Below are positions 24,511 to 37,900 of a stretch of DNA of 64,000 nucleotides, one piece after another. How positions within the stretch are numbered: position 1 is the first letter of the stretch; each line of letters starts with the position of its first letter. Under the pieces are notes generated by a model. It worked only from the letters and a program-made list of their open reading frames with translations. It had not been told where the DNA came from and searched no databases. The DNA comes from Todiramphus chloris collaris (Eukaryota; Chordata; Aves; Coraciiformes; Alcedinidae), in NCBI GenBank assembly GCA_025345505.1, contig JANVCC010000018.1, forward strand, positions 37,210,203 through 37,274,202, in the 5' to 3' direction. The position numbers were made by a program, and so were the translations under genes.

Positions 24511-25740
24511 TGCACTCTTTTTTTCAGATTGAAGCTACGTGCCTCTTCAATTCACTGCACCCCCGGATTTCATGGAGAAGGTGCATCAAGATAAACATCC
24601 AGTAAGCTTAAATTTCAAGATCTCATTAGTTTCCACATAAATTAGAGGGCTGTGCGTGAACATTAGGTAAGTTAGAACAGGGAGACAACTCGAAACACTA
24701 CTAGTTATAACATGGCATTGATAATTTGTCCATAGCAGCCCCTTAAGTTATTAATTTACAGAATGACCTTCCTCAAATCAACATAAAACCAGTAACAGAG
24801 AGTGCACTCAAGGACTGAGCTGTACCTGCACACCAATTTTTAAAGAGTTATAACAACTGCTTTGGCAGAGCAGGAGAGAAATAACATTTGCACTGTCTTT
24901 TGACAAACAGGAGGAAAAGATATGCAGAAGTAATGCAGATGAATGCATTGATGAAGAACACTAACGCCACATTCAATTGGTTTGTTCACAACAAAGGAGA
25001 AAATGGGTGTTGTCTGAAAAGAAAAAATGAGGAATGCCTATTACAATATCTCTGTACAGTTCTGCGAGTAAAACTTGTTAAAAATCCACACCTGAAAGTC
25101 CTTTGCAAAGTCTTTTATAAAGGCTGGGCCAACAAATGAAAATTTACAGGAAAAAAATCTCCACACATTTTTACACACTATTACATTTTTACGAAATGCT
25201 ACAGACTCGCATCCTCTTGTCTAAGGCTGTGAAGAGGATGTCAGAAAAAACCTGACAAACCCAAGTGAGAAATAGCAGAAAAATAAAGGCTAAGGTGAAA
25301 GTCAAAACCACTTTTCACACCCATAATTATAAGAGCGCTTCAGATTTGAAGGTCAGATATTAAATAAACTAAATTACACACGTGATTTTCCATGCTCTCA
25401 GAAAGCATGAAGGCCAAAGATAGTTTTGAGATGATCTGTAATGCAATAATTAAGTAATGTAATTTTGTTTTAATAAAAAACCCAGAAAATCGGTAAGATT
25501 TGTTAAGACAGTTAAAATTAAGTTCATGGGAGCATTCTACAACTTTTTCCAAATATTTTTTCTACATATCCTTTAAGGAAGACAACAGTAATTGCTCTTT
25601 TAGCAAAGCATACATTGACTGATCTCCCAGCTGTCTTATGCCATCCTGTAATTTCACATGTAGAGGCTCTAGGGAAATTTAATTTGGCTTTATCGACAAC
25701 AGCTAAACCAGATTTTAAGTAAAAAGTACAGATATATTAT
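24511..25740. other. Convergent intergenic gap / UTR tails
   Basis: About 1.2 kb between the inferred 3' ends of NT5E (+) and SNX14 (-). It is AT-rich with A/T-rich signals on both strands and no repeat, ORF or RNA gene that I can support. Either UTR may extend into it. Confidence 0.5.
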
Positions 25741-25771
25741 TTACTTGTAATTGGTATTCAGTATTTATGTC

Positions 25772-25777
25772 TTTATT
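25772..25777 (-). terminator. SNX14: SNX14 poly(A) signal candidate
   Basis: TTTATT on the + strand, i.e. AATAAA on the - strand, about 140 bases downstream of the SNX14 stop codon. It is the nearest canonical signal in SNX14 orientation; a weaker ATTAAA lies near 25469-25474. Confidence 0.5.
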
Positions 25778-25916
25778 GCATAAAGAGATTTTTTTTTAGA
25801 ATTTAAATTTTATGTTATTTACAGGAAAATATACAATGCAAGGTCAAAATGCCACATGTCCATTACAATAGCAAACAGCAGATGTTTCTACTGAGTGTCC
25901 AGCAAGGTCCCTGCAT

Positions 25917-25955
25917 TCACATCCAACATGAAACAGAGCTGGCTTCCCTCGGACC
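25917..25955 (-). CDS. SNX14: SNX14 terminal coding exon
   Basis: Only 39 coding nt, after a 4 kb intron; the acceptor is TGCTTAACAG. It encodes [12 protein letters not shown] and then TGA (25917-25919), aligning residue for residue with the human tail VQKEVTSVTSWM. The match in length, the Trp-Met end and the preceding phase-0 junction decide the frame; the other frame, which reads on past this point, is not used. The 3' UTR follows toward lower coordinates. Confidence 0.85.
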   Translation of the reverse strand, partial: GPREASSVSCWM

Positions 25956-28900
25956 CTGTTAAGCAGTAAAGAAAAAAAATTACTAAGTTTGAAAATGCAT
26001 GTTTACATACAAATGACTGGCCTGAGCTGCAATGATTAATGGTATTTGCAAACATCCACTTGAAGCTAAAGTTAAGGAAGGCTATTGCTTTCAGGTTTTT
26101 TTATAGCATTTCTTAAAATAGTTTCTTCTCTCTCTGTAAGTTCTCATCTCCCCCATTCATAACTGCTAAATACAATTTTCTTAACAGCAATTCTCTGTTC
26201 TGAAAACAGCACTGGCATGGTATTTTTTTTTTTCTCTGCTGGGAATGCTTCTCTCTCAGCTGTCCCTCTTCCTTTGCAAAGGTAAAACTCAGAAGGGGCA
26301 TTTTTCAGCTCTTCTCCTTAGAGCTTGCTGACTTATAGCAATACGATGCCATTAAACACAGGTTGTATCAAGTGATCCACCACATAGCCACACTGGTACA
26401 TGTGGCAGGATATACCTTCATGATACCAGATCTCAAGAGTGGGAAGCAGACTGACATACCCACTCATGCAAATGTTCCTGTTTCTCCCATCACTGTTTCC
26501 CCTGCTGAAAACAGGGGAGACAGGAACATGCGCTTAACAAAGCTTCCAGGATGCTCAGTTTTCACTTTAAATGATGACTGACCTGAAATGTTTCTGTTCC
26601 TCACTGTAACCAAAACCACATTTTGGTATCAAGCAACTTAAAAAGGACCAGTCTCTGCTGAACAGAGAGAACAGTCACTGGAATGATTTCCCCCTCCCCC
26701 AGTATAACTGATAACTAAGAAAGAACCAGTCAACGCTTTTAAACGCCCCCATTACACTTGTTTGGAGGAAACTGTTTTCTTCCCAAGTGGCTTCACAGTT
26801 AATTTGCAGTAATTTTGGGCAACTTTTTTTTCTGTATATATACATATGTAGTGCTCAAAATGAAAACTGCTGCCCTCCTCCCACACCCGCTCCACCCTGC
26901 ATTTCCCTTCTCACAGTGATGCCTCCTCAGCTGCCTGACTCAGTCCAGCACGGTCCTAGTACACTCACGACCAGGTCCCACTATCAAACACCCCAGCAGC
27001 AGTACTTTGTCCTGGGTTATTCTCAGTACATCCAAAATAGGAAAACAGCTGAAGTTCCTCATTAGAAGATTTTTCTCTTCCTTTCCCTGTGCTGAAATCT
27101 GGGCCAGTGAGTTCCTTTGCTCCACTCCCAATGGCATTAGTCACAAGAGGACAGGGGCAGCCCAGCCCTTAACTCTGATGTTTCATCATGTAGAAAATGC
27201 TGAGAAATGTTTCTTTTGCAAACTGTAGAATAAGTATAATCATTTTTATATTAACTTGAGAAATAAAAGACTTAAGCTGCCCCATCAAGAATCATTTACC
27301 AAAGACTAGAAGCCTTAAGTGGTCTTACTGGAAACTGAGGCCTGAAGTTAAGCCTTACAGTAAAAGGAAGATAAAGGACTAAAGTGCACAACTGCCAATC
27401 AGTAGATAAAGGGGCAACAGTTAAGGGCTATTTAAGATGAACAATAGTAACTTGTAAAGATACTGCATTGTGCTCAGGAAGCTCAGGAATATTAGTTTCT
27501 CCAAGGGGAAGCAGGGACCTGTCAGACATGCAATTATAAACTATTATGGACTGTTCTGAAGAAGGCACCTCGGTTAAGCCTGTAAACCTTGTCAGCACCT
27601 AATTCATAGGGAAACAAGGGAGGGCCTTCTGCAGAGGGGAATAGGGGGATAAAATGCTGTAAACTCTGACCAGAGGTGTGCCTACTTTGCTAGGACACCC
27701 GCTCTTGCAAGAACGTATAATAAATTGCTGCTTCACCAGCACATTTGCCAAGAGTCCTTTCTTAGGACCTTTGCATTTTTAACAATAAGGACCAAAGGTA
27801 GCATCAGAGGTCCCTCCTCGGCAAGTGTTTTTTTGAAACACTGCAGAGCATTCAGGCAGCATCACAGTTACACAGAACAAGGGGATGGATTAAGAAGTTG
27901 TACAAGCAAAAAAAAAAAAATTTCACCCCTATTAAATATACACACTGTTATGGAATCATGGCATGGTTGGGGCTGGAAGGTACCTCTGGAGGTTATCTGG
28001 TACAAACCTCAAGCAGGACCACCTAAAGAGTTGACCAGATGGCTTCTGAACATCTCCAAGGAGTCTCCACAGCCTCCCTGGGCAACCTGTGACAGTGCTC
28101 ACACCCTCACAGGGAAAAAGTGTTGCCTGATTTTCACAGAGAACCTCCTGTGTTTCAGTTTGTGCCCACTGCCTCTGGTCCTGTCACTGGCCACCAATGA
28201 AAACAGCCTATCTCCGTCCTCTCTGTACCCTCCACTCAGGTATTTATACACATTAACAAGATCCTCTGAGCTGTCTCTTCTCTACACTGAACAGTCCCAG
28301 CTCTCTCAGCCTCTTCTTGCAGGAAAGATGCTCCAGTCACTTCATTTTCTTTACAGCCTTTCACTGGGCTTGCTCCAGTATACCCATGTCTCCCTTGTAC
28401 TGGGGAGCCCAGACCTGGACACAGTGCTCCAGCTATGATCTCACTCATGCTGAGTGGAGGGGAAGGATCACCCCCTTTGACCTGCTGGCAACTCTCCTCC
28501 TAATGCAGCCCAGGATGCCATTCACATCCTTTGCAGCAAGGGCACAATGCTGGCTCATGCTCAGTGTGATGCCCACCAGGACCCCAGGTCCTTTTCTGCC
28601 AAGCCGCTTTCCATCTGGGAGATCCCTTACATATACTGGTGCCTGCGGTGGTTCCTCCCCAGGAGCAGGACTTTGCACTTCCCTTACTTGAAGTTCATAG
28701 GGTTCCTGTCATCCCATTCTCCATCCTGTCAAGGTCCCTCTGGACAGCAGCATAACCCCCTGGTCTATCAGCCACTCCTCCCAGTTTTGTGTCATCATCA
28801 GCCTTGCTCTGTGCCCCGTCATCCACATCATTAATGAAGATGTTAAGCAGAACTGGACCCACAACTGACCCCTGGGATACCTCCCTCGTTACTGGCATCC

Positions 28901-31900
28901 AGCTAGACTTCATTTCACTCATCACCACCCTATGGGCCTGACTATTTAAATGCTTAACACACAAAGCCTTTAGTTTTTTTCATCATCAATTGAAGAAAGA
29001 CTAATATTCATAAATACATATATATATGTATTAGCTGCTGAGATATGAGAACAGTTCAGTAGACTAAAACAGCAGGGTGAAGTTAGGTCTTTTTTGCAGC
29101 ACACAAGTCTCCAGGCTACTTCCTTACTGGTCAGTTGGGTTGTCTTTTGCTCGTTTTTAAGTGAAGACTGGTGTGAGGAGGCCGGCTACAGAACTGATAC
29201 ACAAAGTAGGGCAGACTTGCAAAGCTGGCCTCATTTCGGTGAAAACAATGGAAGGTGCCCGAGCTTGTTCTGACATCTAATGTTTGTTCCTGTTTATCAT
29301 GCAAAACAAACTGCTGCTGCCACTCTGCAGTTCTTGGTAGCGGGGCTCATGCAACGAGCATCTGTCGTAAGTCAGGGATTTCTTGTCTTTGTTGTTTGTG
29401 TCTGGTTAACTAGCCAGTATCTCCTGCTTACCCTGGAGACCAAACTGCAGAACGCTATGAAGGTTTTATATACATAAGTACAAATATCAGATGGATCACA
29501 AACCTAATTAAATTTAAATGCATTTAAATTAGCATTTTGTGTTGTGCAAATTTTTTCTCCTTAATCTGGATAGCTGGAGTTAACATCACGGTGGCCAAAC
29601 TAGAGGTAAGAAACCCTCCTGCCTAGTAGTCTCGAGAAAAATACTGAAGCTCTACCTGAGCTCTGCAGGCAGAATTCACTTCCTAAATCAGGAAATCCAT
29701 GAAGTACTGTGGAGACAACTCATCAAAAAGACAGGCACAGAGATCCCAATGGCTGATAGCTCTGTCCGATACCACTGAAAGGCAGCTCAGACAAAGGGGC
29801 CTAAACCCGTTTGGAAAGAGCTAATTAACAAAAAGGCAAATAATCCTGATTTCAATTATTTCAACACATTAGTAAAATACAGATTTTTCCCAAAATTTAA
29901 AATCGGTATTACAAGGGAACAAAAGCAAAAATGCCCCAAAGGTGAGACTCTCCAGTCGCTTGAAGAATTCTGCAGGTCTTGGACAGAGTGAACACGTACC
30001 TTGCTCAGCTCTGGAAAGAGTTCTTGAATCCCAATGTCCAGTAGAACATAAGTTAACTAAAAGAAAACAAAGAAAACTAAGAATGCTCCAAGGCAACGAC
30101 ACTGCTTTTTATTTTTAACTCTGAACTAGGGCTCTCTCCTCTGTTATAGTCATGTGCTCACTCCAGGAAATTCTGTGCCAAAAGGTAGGTTTCTCAGGTG
30201 ATAAGAGTTACCTGTTTGTTGAGCACTGGTTGCTGCATCCCATCAAACAGAAGCCTGATGCCTTCATATTTAGCCTCCTCCCCAATGCACTTGCCAATTA
30301 AATCTAGACCAAAAACAAATACCCAAGTCATTAGGAAACACTGCAGAACGGCTGTACAACGTGGTTACAGAACTCCAGCAACAACAACAAAGTTTCATTT
30401 AAAGAAAGATTTGAAATTTTATCCATCTGAAGAGATAAATGGAAAAACAAACACTCCTCTGGTTCCTCCTATTTTCCTCCCTTTCCTTCAGGGCTGCACA
30501 CCTAAGTAATTATTACATTATTAATCATATCAATGTAGCATCCTAATGCATTAATAAACCACAAGCTGAAGTGTTTTAATCACTTTATGAATAACCTAGC
30601 AAAAGCGCCCCCCTTCCCTAGTTTATACAGTGTGAGGAGAGCTCCTATTTATCTTCTGGCTTCACGGTGTGCCTTTTTTAACCCAACTTTCATCTGGATG
30701 AAATACAAGCCATAGGAGCATTCTGAAGAGGAAGGAAATTATTTGTAAAGTTCTATTTCCATCATGTCTTTATTACTCACTATACAACAACCTTAGTCAG
30801 CAACACTTTACTGATGAAACTGAACTCCTGGGCTTTTACATGTAGCAGCAGTATTCCAGTCAACTCAAACCTTAGGAGTGGAAGTATTTCTTGATCTGGA
30901 AAACTACTGCCTCTGTATTTGGGTTATATATCTGCTTGAACAATTAACCATACTCATATTCTGTTAGAGTCATGAAATACAGAACCTGGAATGTATCTCA
31001 TCATTTCTTCAAAAGTCTGCTTTGCTCGCTTCTGTTTATCCTGGAGGGAGCGAGGTTCGGTGTTCTCACAGAACACGGCATCTGCAGTGAAGACACATTG
31101 GTAAAAAAAACCCAAACAAACAAAAACAAAACAACAAAAAAGCCTTTAGACAGCTACATGCCACTGGCCTATAAGAAGTGGTTTGGCTTTGAAGTTGAGC
31201 TTCTTTTCTGTATGATTTTGACTGGAATGGAATTCTAGCCTTGCCAGTTAATACTCTAATACTCTTTTGATTACAGTAGCCTGACTGAACATCCCACCTG
31301 TGAGAAGGACAATAATCTTTTGTCAATTTGTTTCCATTCTTTTCATATTTTTCAAGCTTTATCTTCTAGGTTTGGATCAATTCTATATTTAGGTTAGTTA
31401 TGATCTCCTTACAATTTCCCCAATACTCTCAAAACTGTAAGCAGTAAGTATACCTTCTGCTAAAGTACTGACAAAAAAATTCAGATTTATCTATGAATAA
31501 AAAAAAGCCAATAATTGTTCATCAGAAACATTAGGCACTCAGTTTTGGGTTTAGAATTTAAAAGATACACCCCTTTCCTTTATTGTCTTTCACAAGATTT
31601 CTTTTTGGCTTGATACAGACAGAGCTGTCTTGGTAACAGAGCTTTGTCCAGATGTGTTGTTTAGATGGGGCTGTAGTCAGATAACACTTCTCTACACTTG
31701 GAAGGTCATTTTTTAAGTAGTTTTTTTTTTTAATTTCCCTTTCCTTATTTGGAGGCCAAAAACACTCAAGCCCTCTCAAAAGCTCACCACAACAAAAGGA
31801 ACAAAAAAACCTAACAGTAAAGGACTGTGATGCACCACCAAGTGAAAGCCAATTTAAAGTTAGTACGAAATAGTCACTCTGATGTACTAAACCAGCCTTA

Positions 31901-34900
31901 TTCTGATTTTCTTATTCTTCGACCATCTTAGCCAATTATTATTCACAATACTTTCCCCCCCCTGACAGACATGGCCAACTCAGCATCTTTCTACAAAGTT
32001 TTAGAATCTTTTTATAGGCCCACCTGATTTTTAAAACTCCATCAGCTTTAGTCAAGCATTGCAAAGTTTGGTACTTGGAATCTTAAGGGATTTCAAATAC
32101 CAAACTAAAGCAGTATTTTTACATCAAAGATGGAACTTTTACTAACCTCTCAGTAGCGTTATCAGAGAAACCAAACGATGCTCCTGAAATAGTTGTTCTA
32201 ACTTAGAATGCAAATAATAGTCTGTGTATAGTTCCAATGTATTTTTGAAGAGGATTCTTCCTCCCATCAAGAGGTGATGCAGCCAGTCAGGAACATGGAA
32301 AACTACCCTACCTGCAAAGTTACAGTAACACATGTTTATAAGGTTCTCCTAATAATGATGACAAAGGAGTCACTTATTCAAAAGAAAAAACAAATCCACA
32401 AAACAAAAATCAACTACAACAAAGCAACAAAAAATCCAACATGATATCAAAAGAGAACAAAAGCAAACAAAAAAACCAACCACACACAAACAACCCCCAT
32501 ACACACACAAAAAATGGGGGGGGGGGGGGGGGGAAATTTGTTGTTTTGTTAGTTCAACACTGGAAAGATACTCTCCACTATTACCCAGCTAGCTTATCAA
32601 ATACTTCCTTTAACTATTTTTATTAATTAGTTCTCAGAATGTACAAGCCACCTAGGCATATTTGAGAAAAAGGAAGGGAGCTACTCCCAGAAGTTCATGC
32701 TGAGATGCAGAAAGAAAGAAACAAATCAACTGAGCAACAATAAGCATGATAAATTATGAGCAAGATCATTTATCTGAGCAAGATAAATTATGCTATTTTA
32801 GTGCAGCAACAAGGTCTTTTCAAAGAATGGCTGTGTTCCCAAGTCGTGTACTATTAAACTTGCAAGTACTACAATAGAATTTTATTTCTTACTGAAAAAA
32901 AGGATCTTCCTGTTTGGCACGAAGAATAATTAAGAGAAATGACTTCTTACCAATATACATTAAGTAGTCATAGACTCCTTCTACGGTCATCATTTCCATG
33001 AAGTAGTTCTGATTTTGTCTTCTTTCTGTATTTTCAGAGCGGTTTGCGTTGTTCTTGAATAAATCATTGAACAGCTAAAAATAAAAACATAGTATTGGAA
33101 ACACTGCATTCAAAGGCAAAAGGATAACCATCAGATTGGTGGTTTGGTAGGGGTTTTTTTGTGGGGGTATTTTTGTGTTTGGCTTTTGTTGGTTTGGTTA
33201 GTTTGGATGATTTGGTTTTTAGTTTTGTTTTGGGTTTCAGGTTTGGGTTTTTTGTATTTTTGGTTAAAAGTAGGGTTCCCCCCCCCCCCCCCCCCCAGAG
33301 CTTTCCAAGAACGAATCAGTTTTCCCTTGGATTAAGTTTATAAAAAAAACCAAAACAAAACAAAACCCCACAACAAACTTCTTCTATGCCATCTTGATTA
33401 TTTGTAGCAAAAACGTAATGAATCTTTGTAGTTACCAATGGTTTTTTGTGAGGTTTTTTTTCTTTTCATTTATTCCATTTCTTTTCTCTTTATTCCTTCA
33501 CCCTATTTTCTCGTGTTCCAAACCCCATCCCTCCTTTTCCTTGCCTTTGATTCTTCACCAAAACATAATTATAATACTTGTAAAATCCCAAGATGGTCTT
33601 CCCTGCATCTTGTTAGGCGTCCCACACCACCTAGGCACACCTCCTTCCAAGCCTCCCCAAGACCCCCAAGGCTATGGGCTCCAGCAGCTGGAATGTGTGA
33701 GGTCTCAGAGTCTTGAGGCTCTTCATGTTTGACAATACCTAGTAATCACCATTAACAGTTTAAACTATCTTATCACCCAGATGTTGATCTAAAGACCAGG
33801 AAGAATTTATATAAAATACTGCTGCATTATGAAAAGAAAGTTCAAAAGTTTACGGCAAGCTTCTAAAAAAGTGTCCCCAAACTAGAAGCAAATGCAACAT
33901 AATGATGGCTTTGCCTAGGTTGAGAAGATTTCTACTGAGACAGATTTTTCTATATCACTCCCAAATTAAAAACAGTTCCAAGGAATGTGAAGTAATTTGC
34001 TTATATGTGATTCACGTTCTTTAGAGCAATTCTCACTGAAATAAGTAAAGCCATAAAAATCCAGATCACAACAAGCTCTAAATCACGCAGGTCTTTAAAG
34101 AGAATGCTCTGCACTCTTAGGAAGTATTACATCAGGAAATTTGGCAAGGCTCAATTTTTAACTTGCACTTCTTCAGGCCCTCTCTTTTGTTAAGTGCCAA
34201 AATGCTGGCATTATCTTCACAAATTTCACTCAAATTAAACAACACCAAGTTATTACATAAATTACATGAAAGAGCAAATATGGTTAATGCACTGGTGAAT
34301 GACTGGTATCCAGGAAAGTAACTAACCTAGCAAGAACACGTAATTATTCACACCTACTGTATGAAAGCGTCCTGGTATGTTGTTTAAAAAACCCTGTATA
34401 AACTGAAGTCTATATCCTCCTCAATAGTGAAACCAAGACATTGGGAAAATCTTAGTTGAATTAATTGTAATTTAAACAAGAACCTCATTTATTTTTCAGA
34501 TACACCCCATGACCTGACAGAGATGATACACACTGAGCTAACTCAAAGCAGCCCATTGTGCAATGTAGATAAAGTTTCAGAGGAGTGTATACAGGCCAAA
34601 CTAAATGATTAACAGCAGCCCAGTAGGTGAACTATTAAAAAAAACCAAAATAAAACAAAAGTCCCAAACCTGAAGGCTATCTTAGGGCAAAGCTTTCTGA
34701 CTTCCAAAAATTATTTCACCTTTCAGCAGCATCTTTTGAATGTTGTAGGTACCTCTGCACACAGATAATCGATCTGGCTTGCACCTTCAATATAATGGTT
34801 CCTTCATCATTGCCATGCTCTGAAAGTTTAAGACTCTTGCACACAGCATTTCAGAAAGGAACAGCACATCAATGCGTGCCAAAGTTACAAAGCCAATGAG

Positions 34901-37900
34901 CAGTTTCTATGAAGTGCATGCATTGCACTATTCCAGTACAAGTGTGTATTCTATGTCATTAACCTTTCTGTTTAGAAAGTGCTTTGCACTTGCCAAGACT
35001 CTGGCTCAGAAGAAAGCCAACTGAAAAAAACCCGATTTGATATCTAACACAAAAGTTACAATTATATTCAAAATTCAGATAAGCTCAGGACTTCTGTTTT
35101 AATGTTTCTGTGCATGTTTCTATTTCAGAAATGATGTAACGCTCACTGTTGTAATTAAGACTTTAAAAAGAATAAGCAAGACAAACTCTGATGATCATTA
35201 CTCACATCTTCAAGATTAAACAGTAAGTGTAATTATAAACATTAAATATTCTTAAAAGGCTTTGAATGAGGAAATTCCATGGATTGATACTGGTTAATAA
35301 TGGAAGCCAAGCTCTTGAAGAGAAAGAAAGATAAAAGGCCTGTGTTAAGAAGATGATCAAAGTAACCCCTTGTACAACAGGTCATCTATTGTACCTTGAT
35401 GGGAAAAGCTAGTGAATTAAATCTGAATGCTTACATAAGATGCCTAATAGAAAAAAAACCACAGTTACTCAACAGTTGGTGTGTATCTAAATACACGCCC
35501 ATGCATTCCGGCATAGGTGTGTGGTTTATGAAAGCAATACCACAATTATGAACAATATCCACAGCCAGAGGCATGAACCTCTCCACTCTACTCATTTGTG
35601 AAGTCCAGATGACTACAGTCAAATGCAAAGAAGAAAGAATGTATGCAGTGTCTGAACTGTACAAGTCAGCATATAGAAAAACAACCCCATCTTCCTCCAA
35701 GAACTATGCATAAGCATGTGTCATACTGTTGGGTGTTCCAAAAGCAGGTTTTATCGCTGTTGGCAGGTCATCACAAACCAGCACAACAATGCCTTTGTAT
35801 TTTTGCAAAGTCTGCATCAGGTGAGAAGTCCTGACCCTGAAGATGATGGAGCTGCTTACGGACCTTCAGAATAGAAACAGAACAGGGAAAGGCAGGAATC
35901 CAATCGGTACCTTTACAGGGTGGGGTTTTGTTCACTTGTTTGCTTTAACCACGGAAGTTGGCAACTCTTTCAATCTAGTGGATCTGATGCAGGATAAAAT
36001 CCAGTTGCTACTGGCTGCACTCAGGCTGACTACCCACATTCTTTATGCATTTTTAACTAGAAGTCCTTCTGCCAGTACTTAAAACACGCAAACGTACACA
36101 TGCACCAGGAATATTCAAAAGAAGCAGACTGCAGAAAATCTGTCAGAGAAGTAGACACATTTCTGGTTGAACTCGAGCTTCCACCTGCCCTGACAGACTT
36201 TCAGGCATTTCTTTTTCAGCCTGCTGATAAAAAGGTAGCCTGGGTGTACCCTATTCATGGCAATACAGTTGGCAGCACAAGCACCAGGGAATGTTTACTG
36301 TTCTCTTGGTGGATTGCAACATGCTGAGGCTAGAATAAACAGATCTGTGTCAGACAAGGTTCATGGGAACACTGTGGCAATACGAGCATCAGTTGAAAAT
36401 CCACTCTAGCATTTACCAAAAAATTCTGAGTTGAAGAGATTTTTTTTTTTTTTTACTATGAGATAACATGCCCTTTCTACAGATAGGCACTCAGAAAGCG
36501 CAAACCTTCTGGCTCTGTCTGCCTGCCAGATCTCCTGATTGACTCCATAGAGGTGCCTCACGCAATCCTGGTAAAGACAACTAGCATTCATCTCCATCAA
36601 CAGGAGGTAAGGGTACCAGGCTACTGCACAGTCCATGTATCTTCACAAAGATGTCATATGGCACAACAGAAGTTAAACTGGAGAACTGAACAGGTACTTG
36701 GGCGGTAGGGAGGGGTGTTACCTCACTCTACCTTTGGTCTGGCCTTTGGACTGAACACCCTTGATGTCTGCATTCCCAGACAGCGTTTTCCAGCTTAGTT
36801 TCATCTGAAATAAATTCAGTTAATGAGTTCTAAGGCAGCTCCATGTATGAAAAAAAAAAATGCAGTAAGCAGAGATGGTCAGGAGATATGCTTCCAAAAA
36901 GCATCACCGACCTGAACTAAAACAGTCTGGCAGATGAAACCCGTGTGGCTTGTAAATCAAATCCAACACGTGCAAGATGTAGAATGGTGCAGTGTCCTGG
37001 CACAAAGCTTTTCCTAGGTGTGGGCTGACTTGAGAAAAAACTTTCTTACAAAGATGGAGTAAGTAGCCCAACAAGTCAGCAAGAGGGTGAATTTCACAAT
37101 GTGCATGGGAACACTTGGCAGAGACCATTACACAGCACAACGTGGGATATAAGATCTCTAATAATTACACTTGCCATGTACGTGTGTGTGCCCTGACTAA
37201 ACTGATAGATGGGAAAGCAGTCAGCACAGAATGCCTTATGCATTCATGTCGTTGCTGGTCAAAATTAGTAGTAAAATTTGAGCACAAACAGATACTGACT
37301 CTCCGACCATAGAACTGCCTCGCAGCATCCTCCAAGGGAAAGCATCTTGAGTGCCCATCATTAAATAATAATCACAGCTCTGCAGGAGATACATGGGAGT
37401 CTAAAACTTTCCATCCCTTTAGAGAAAATGGGTCCCCTAAACAGAACAGATTTCTTCAGGGAAAGAAAAAAGAAAACCTAAAATATATGTAGAACCAATT
37501 ACTTATTCATAAAACAGCTAACTAGAATCAAGTTGCTTAGAAAAATGGTGAACTCATTCTCACAATAGACAGTGAGCAGAAGCACAGGGCTAGAGTTAGC
37601 TTGATTTTTGCCTTCTGCAAAGCAACTCCTACGTCACGGCAAAAGCAGCTCCTACAGGGTAATCAGCAGTGCTAGCAACAACCCTGCCAATGACTCGATG
37701 AACATGTGTCTCCAACGGAATGCATGCACGGACAGTTTGTGAGCAGTGAGAAGGAGGTTTCCCCCCACAATACTATTTCTGAAAATGACATTAGAAAACA
37801 GAAGGTGGTAAAGTTCTAGGCTTTGTTTAAGGAAACTTCATGATTCCAAAATGATAGCCAAAGTGCAGGCAGCTCTTTGCTTTCCTGCTGAAAAGAACTG

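Larger units (their letters stand above)
25956..29999 (-). other. SNX14: SNX14 last intron
   Basis: 4.0 kb intron before the terminal exon. It holds a probable LTR (about 27245-27784) and a 1 kb CR1 copy (27949-28945). 25956-27240 and 28950-29999 contain only AT-rich sequence, a short TA run near 29015-29030 and short A/T runs. Confidence 0.85.

Noticed and set aside
25840-25955. Longer reading frame for the SNX14 last exon (starting VRGKPALF)
   Set aside because: It needs a different phase from the preceding exon. The phase-0 frame gives a 12-residue tail aligning with the human C-terminus.
27725-28438. 237-codon open frame on the + strand
   Set aside because: It runs across the LTR end and antisense through a CR1 copy whose 3' region is naturally low in stops on that strand. 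No protein resemblance.
33144-33343. Hydrophobic frames on the + strand
   Set aside because: Translation of T/G-rich low-complexity sequence and the C19 run; no conserved protein features.
35431-35700. 89-codon - strand frame in the largest SNX14 intron
   Set aside because: No resemblance to SNX14 or other known proteins; does not fit the exon phases on either side.
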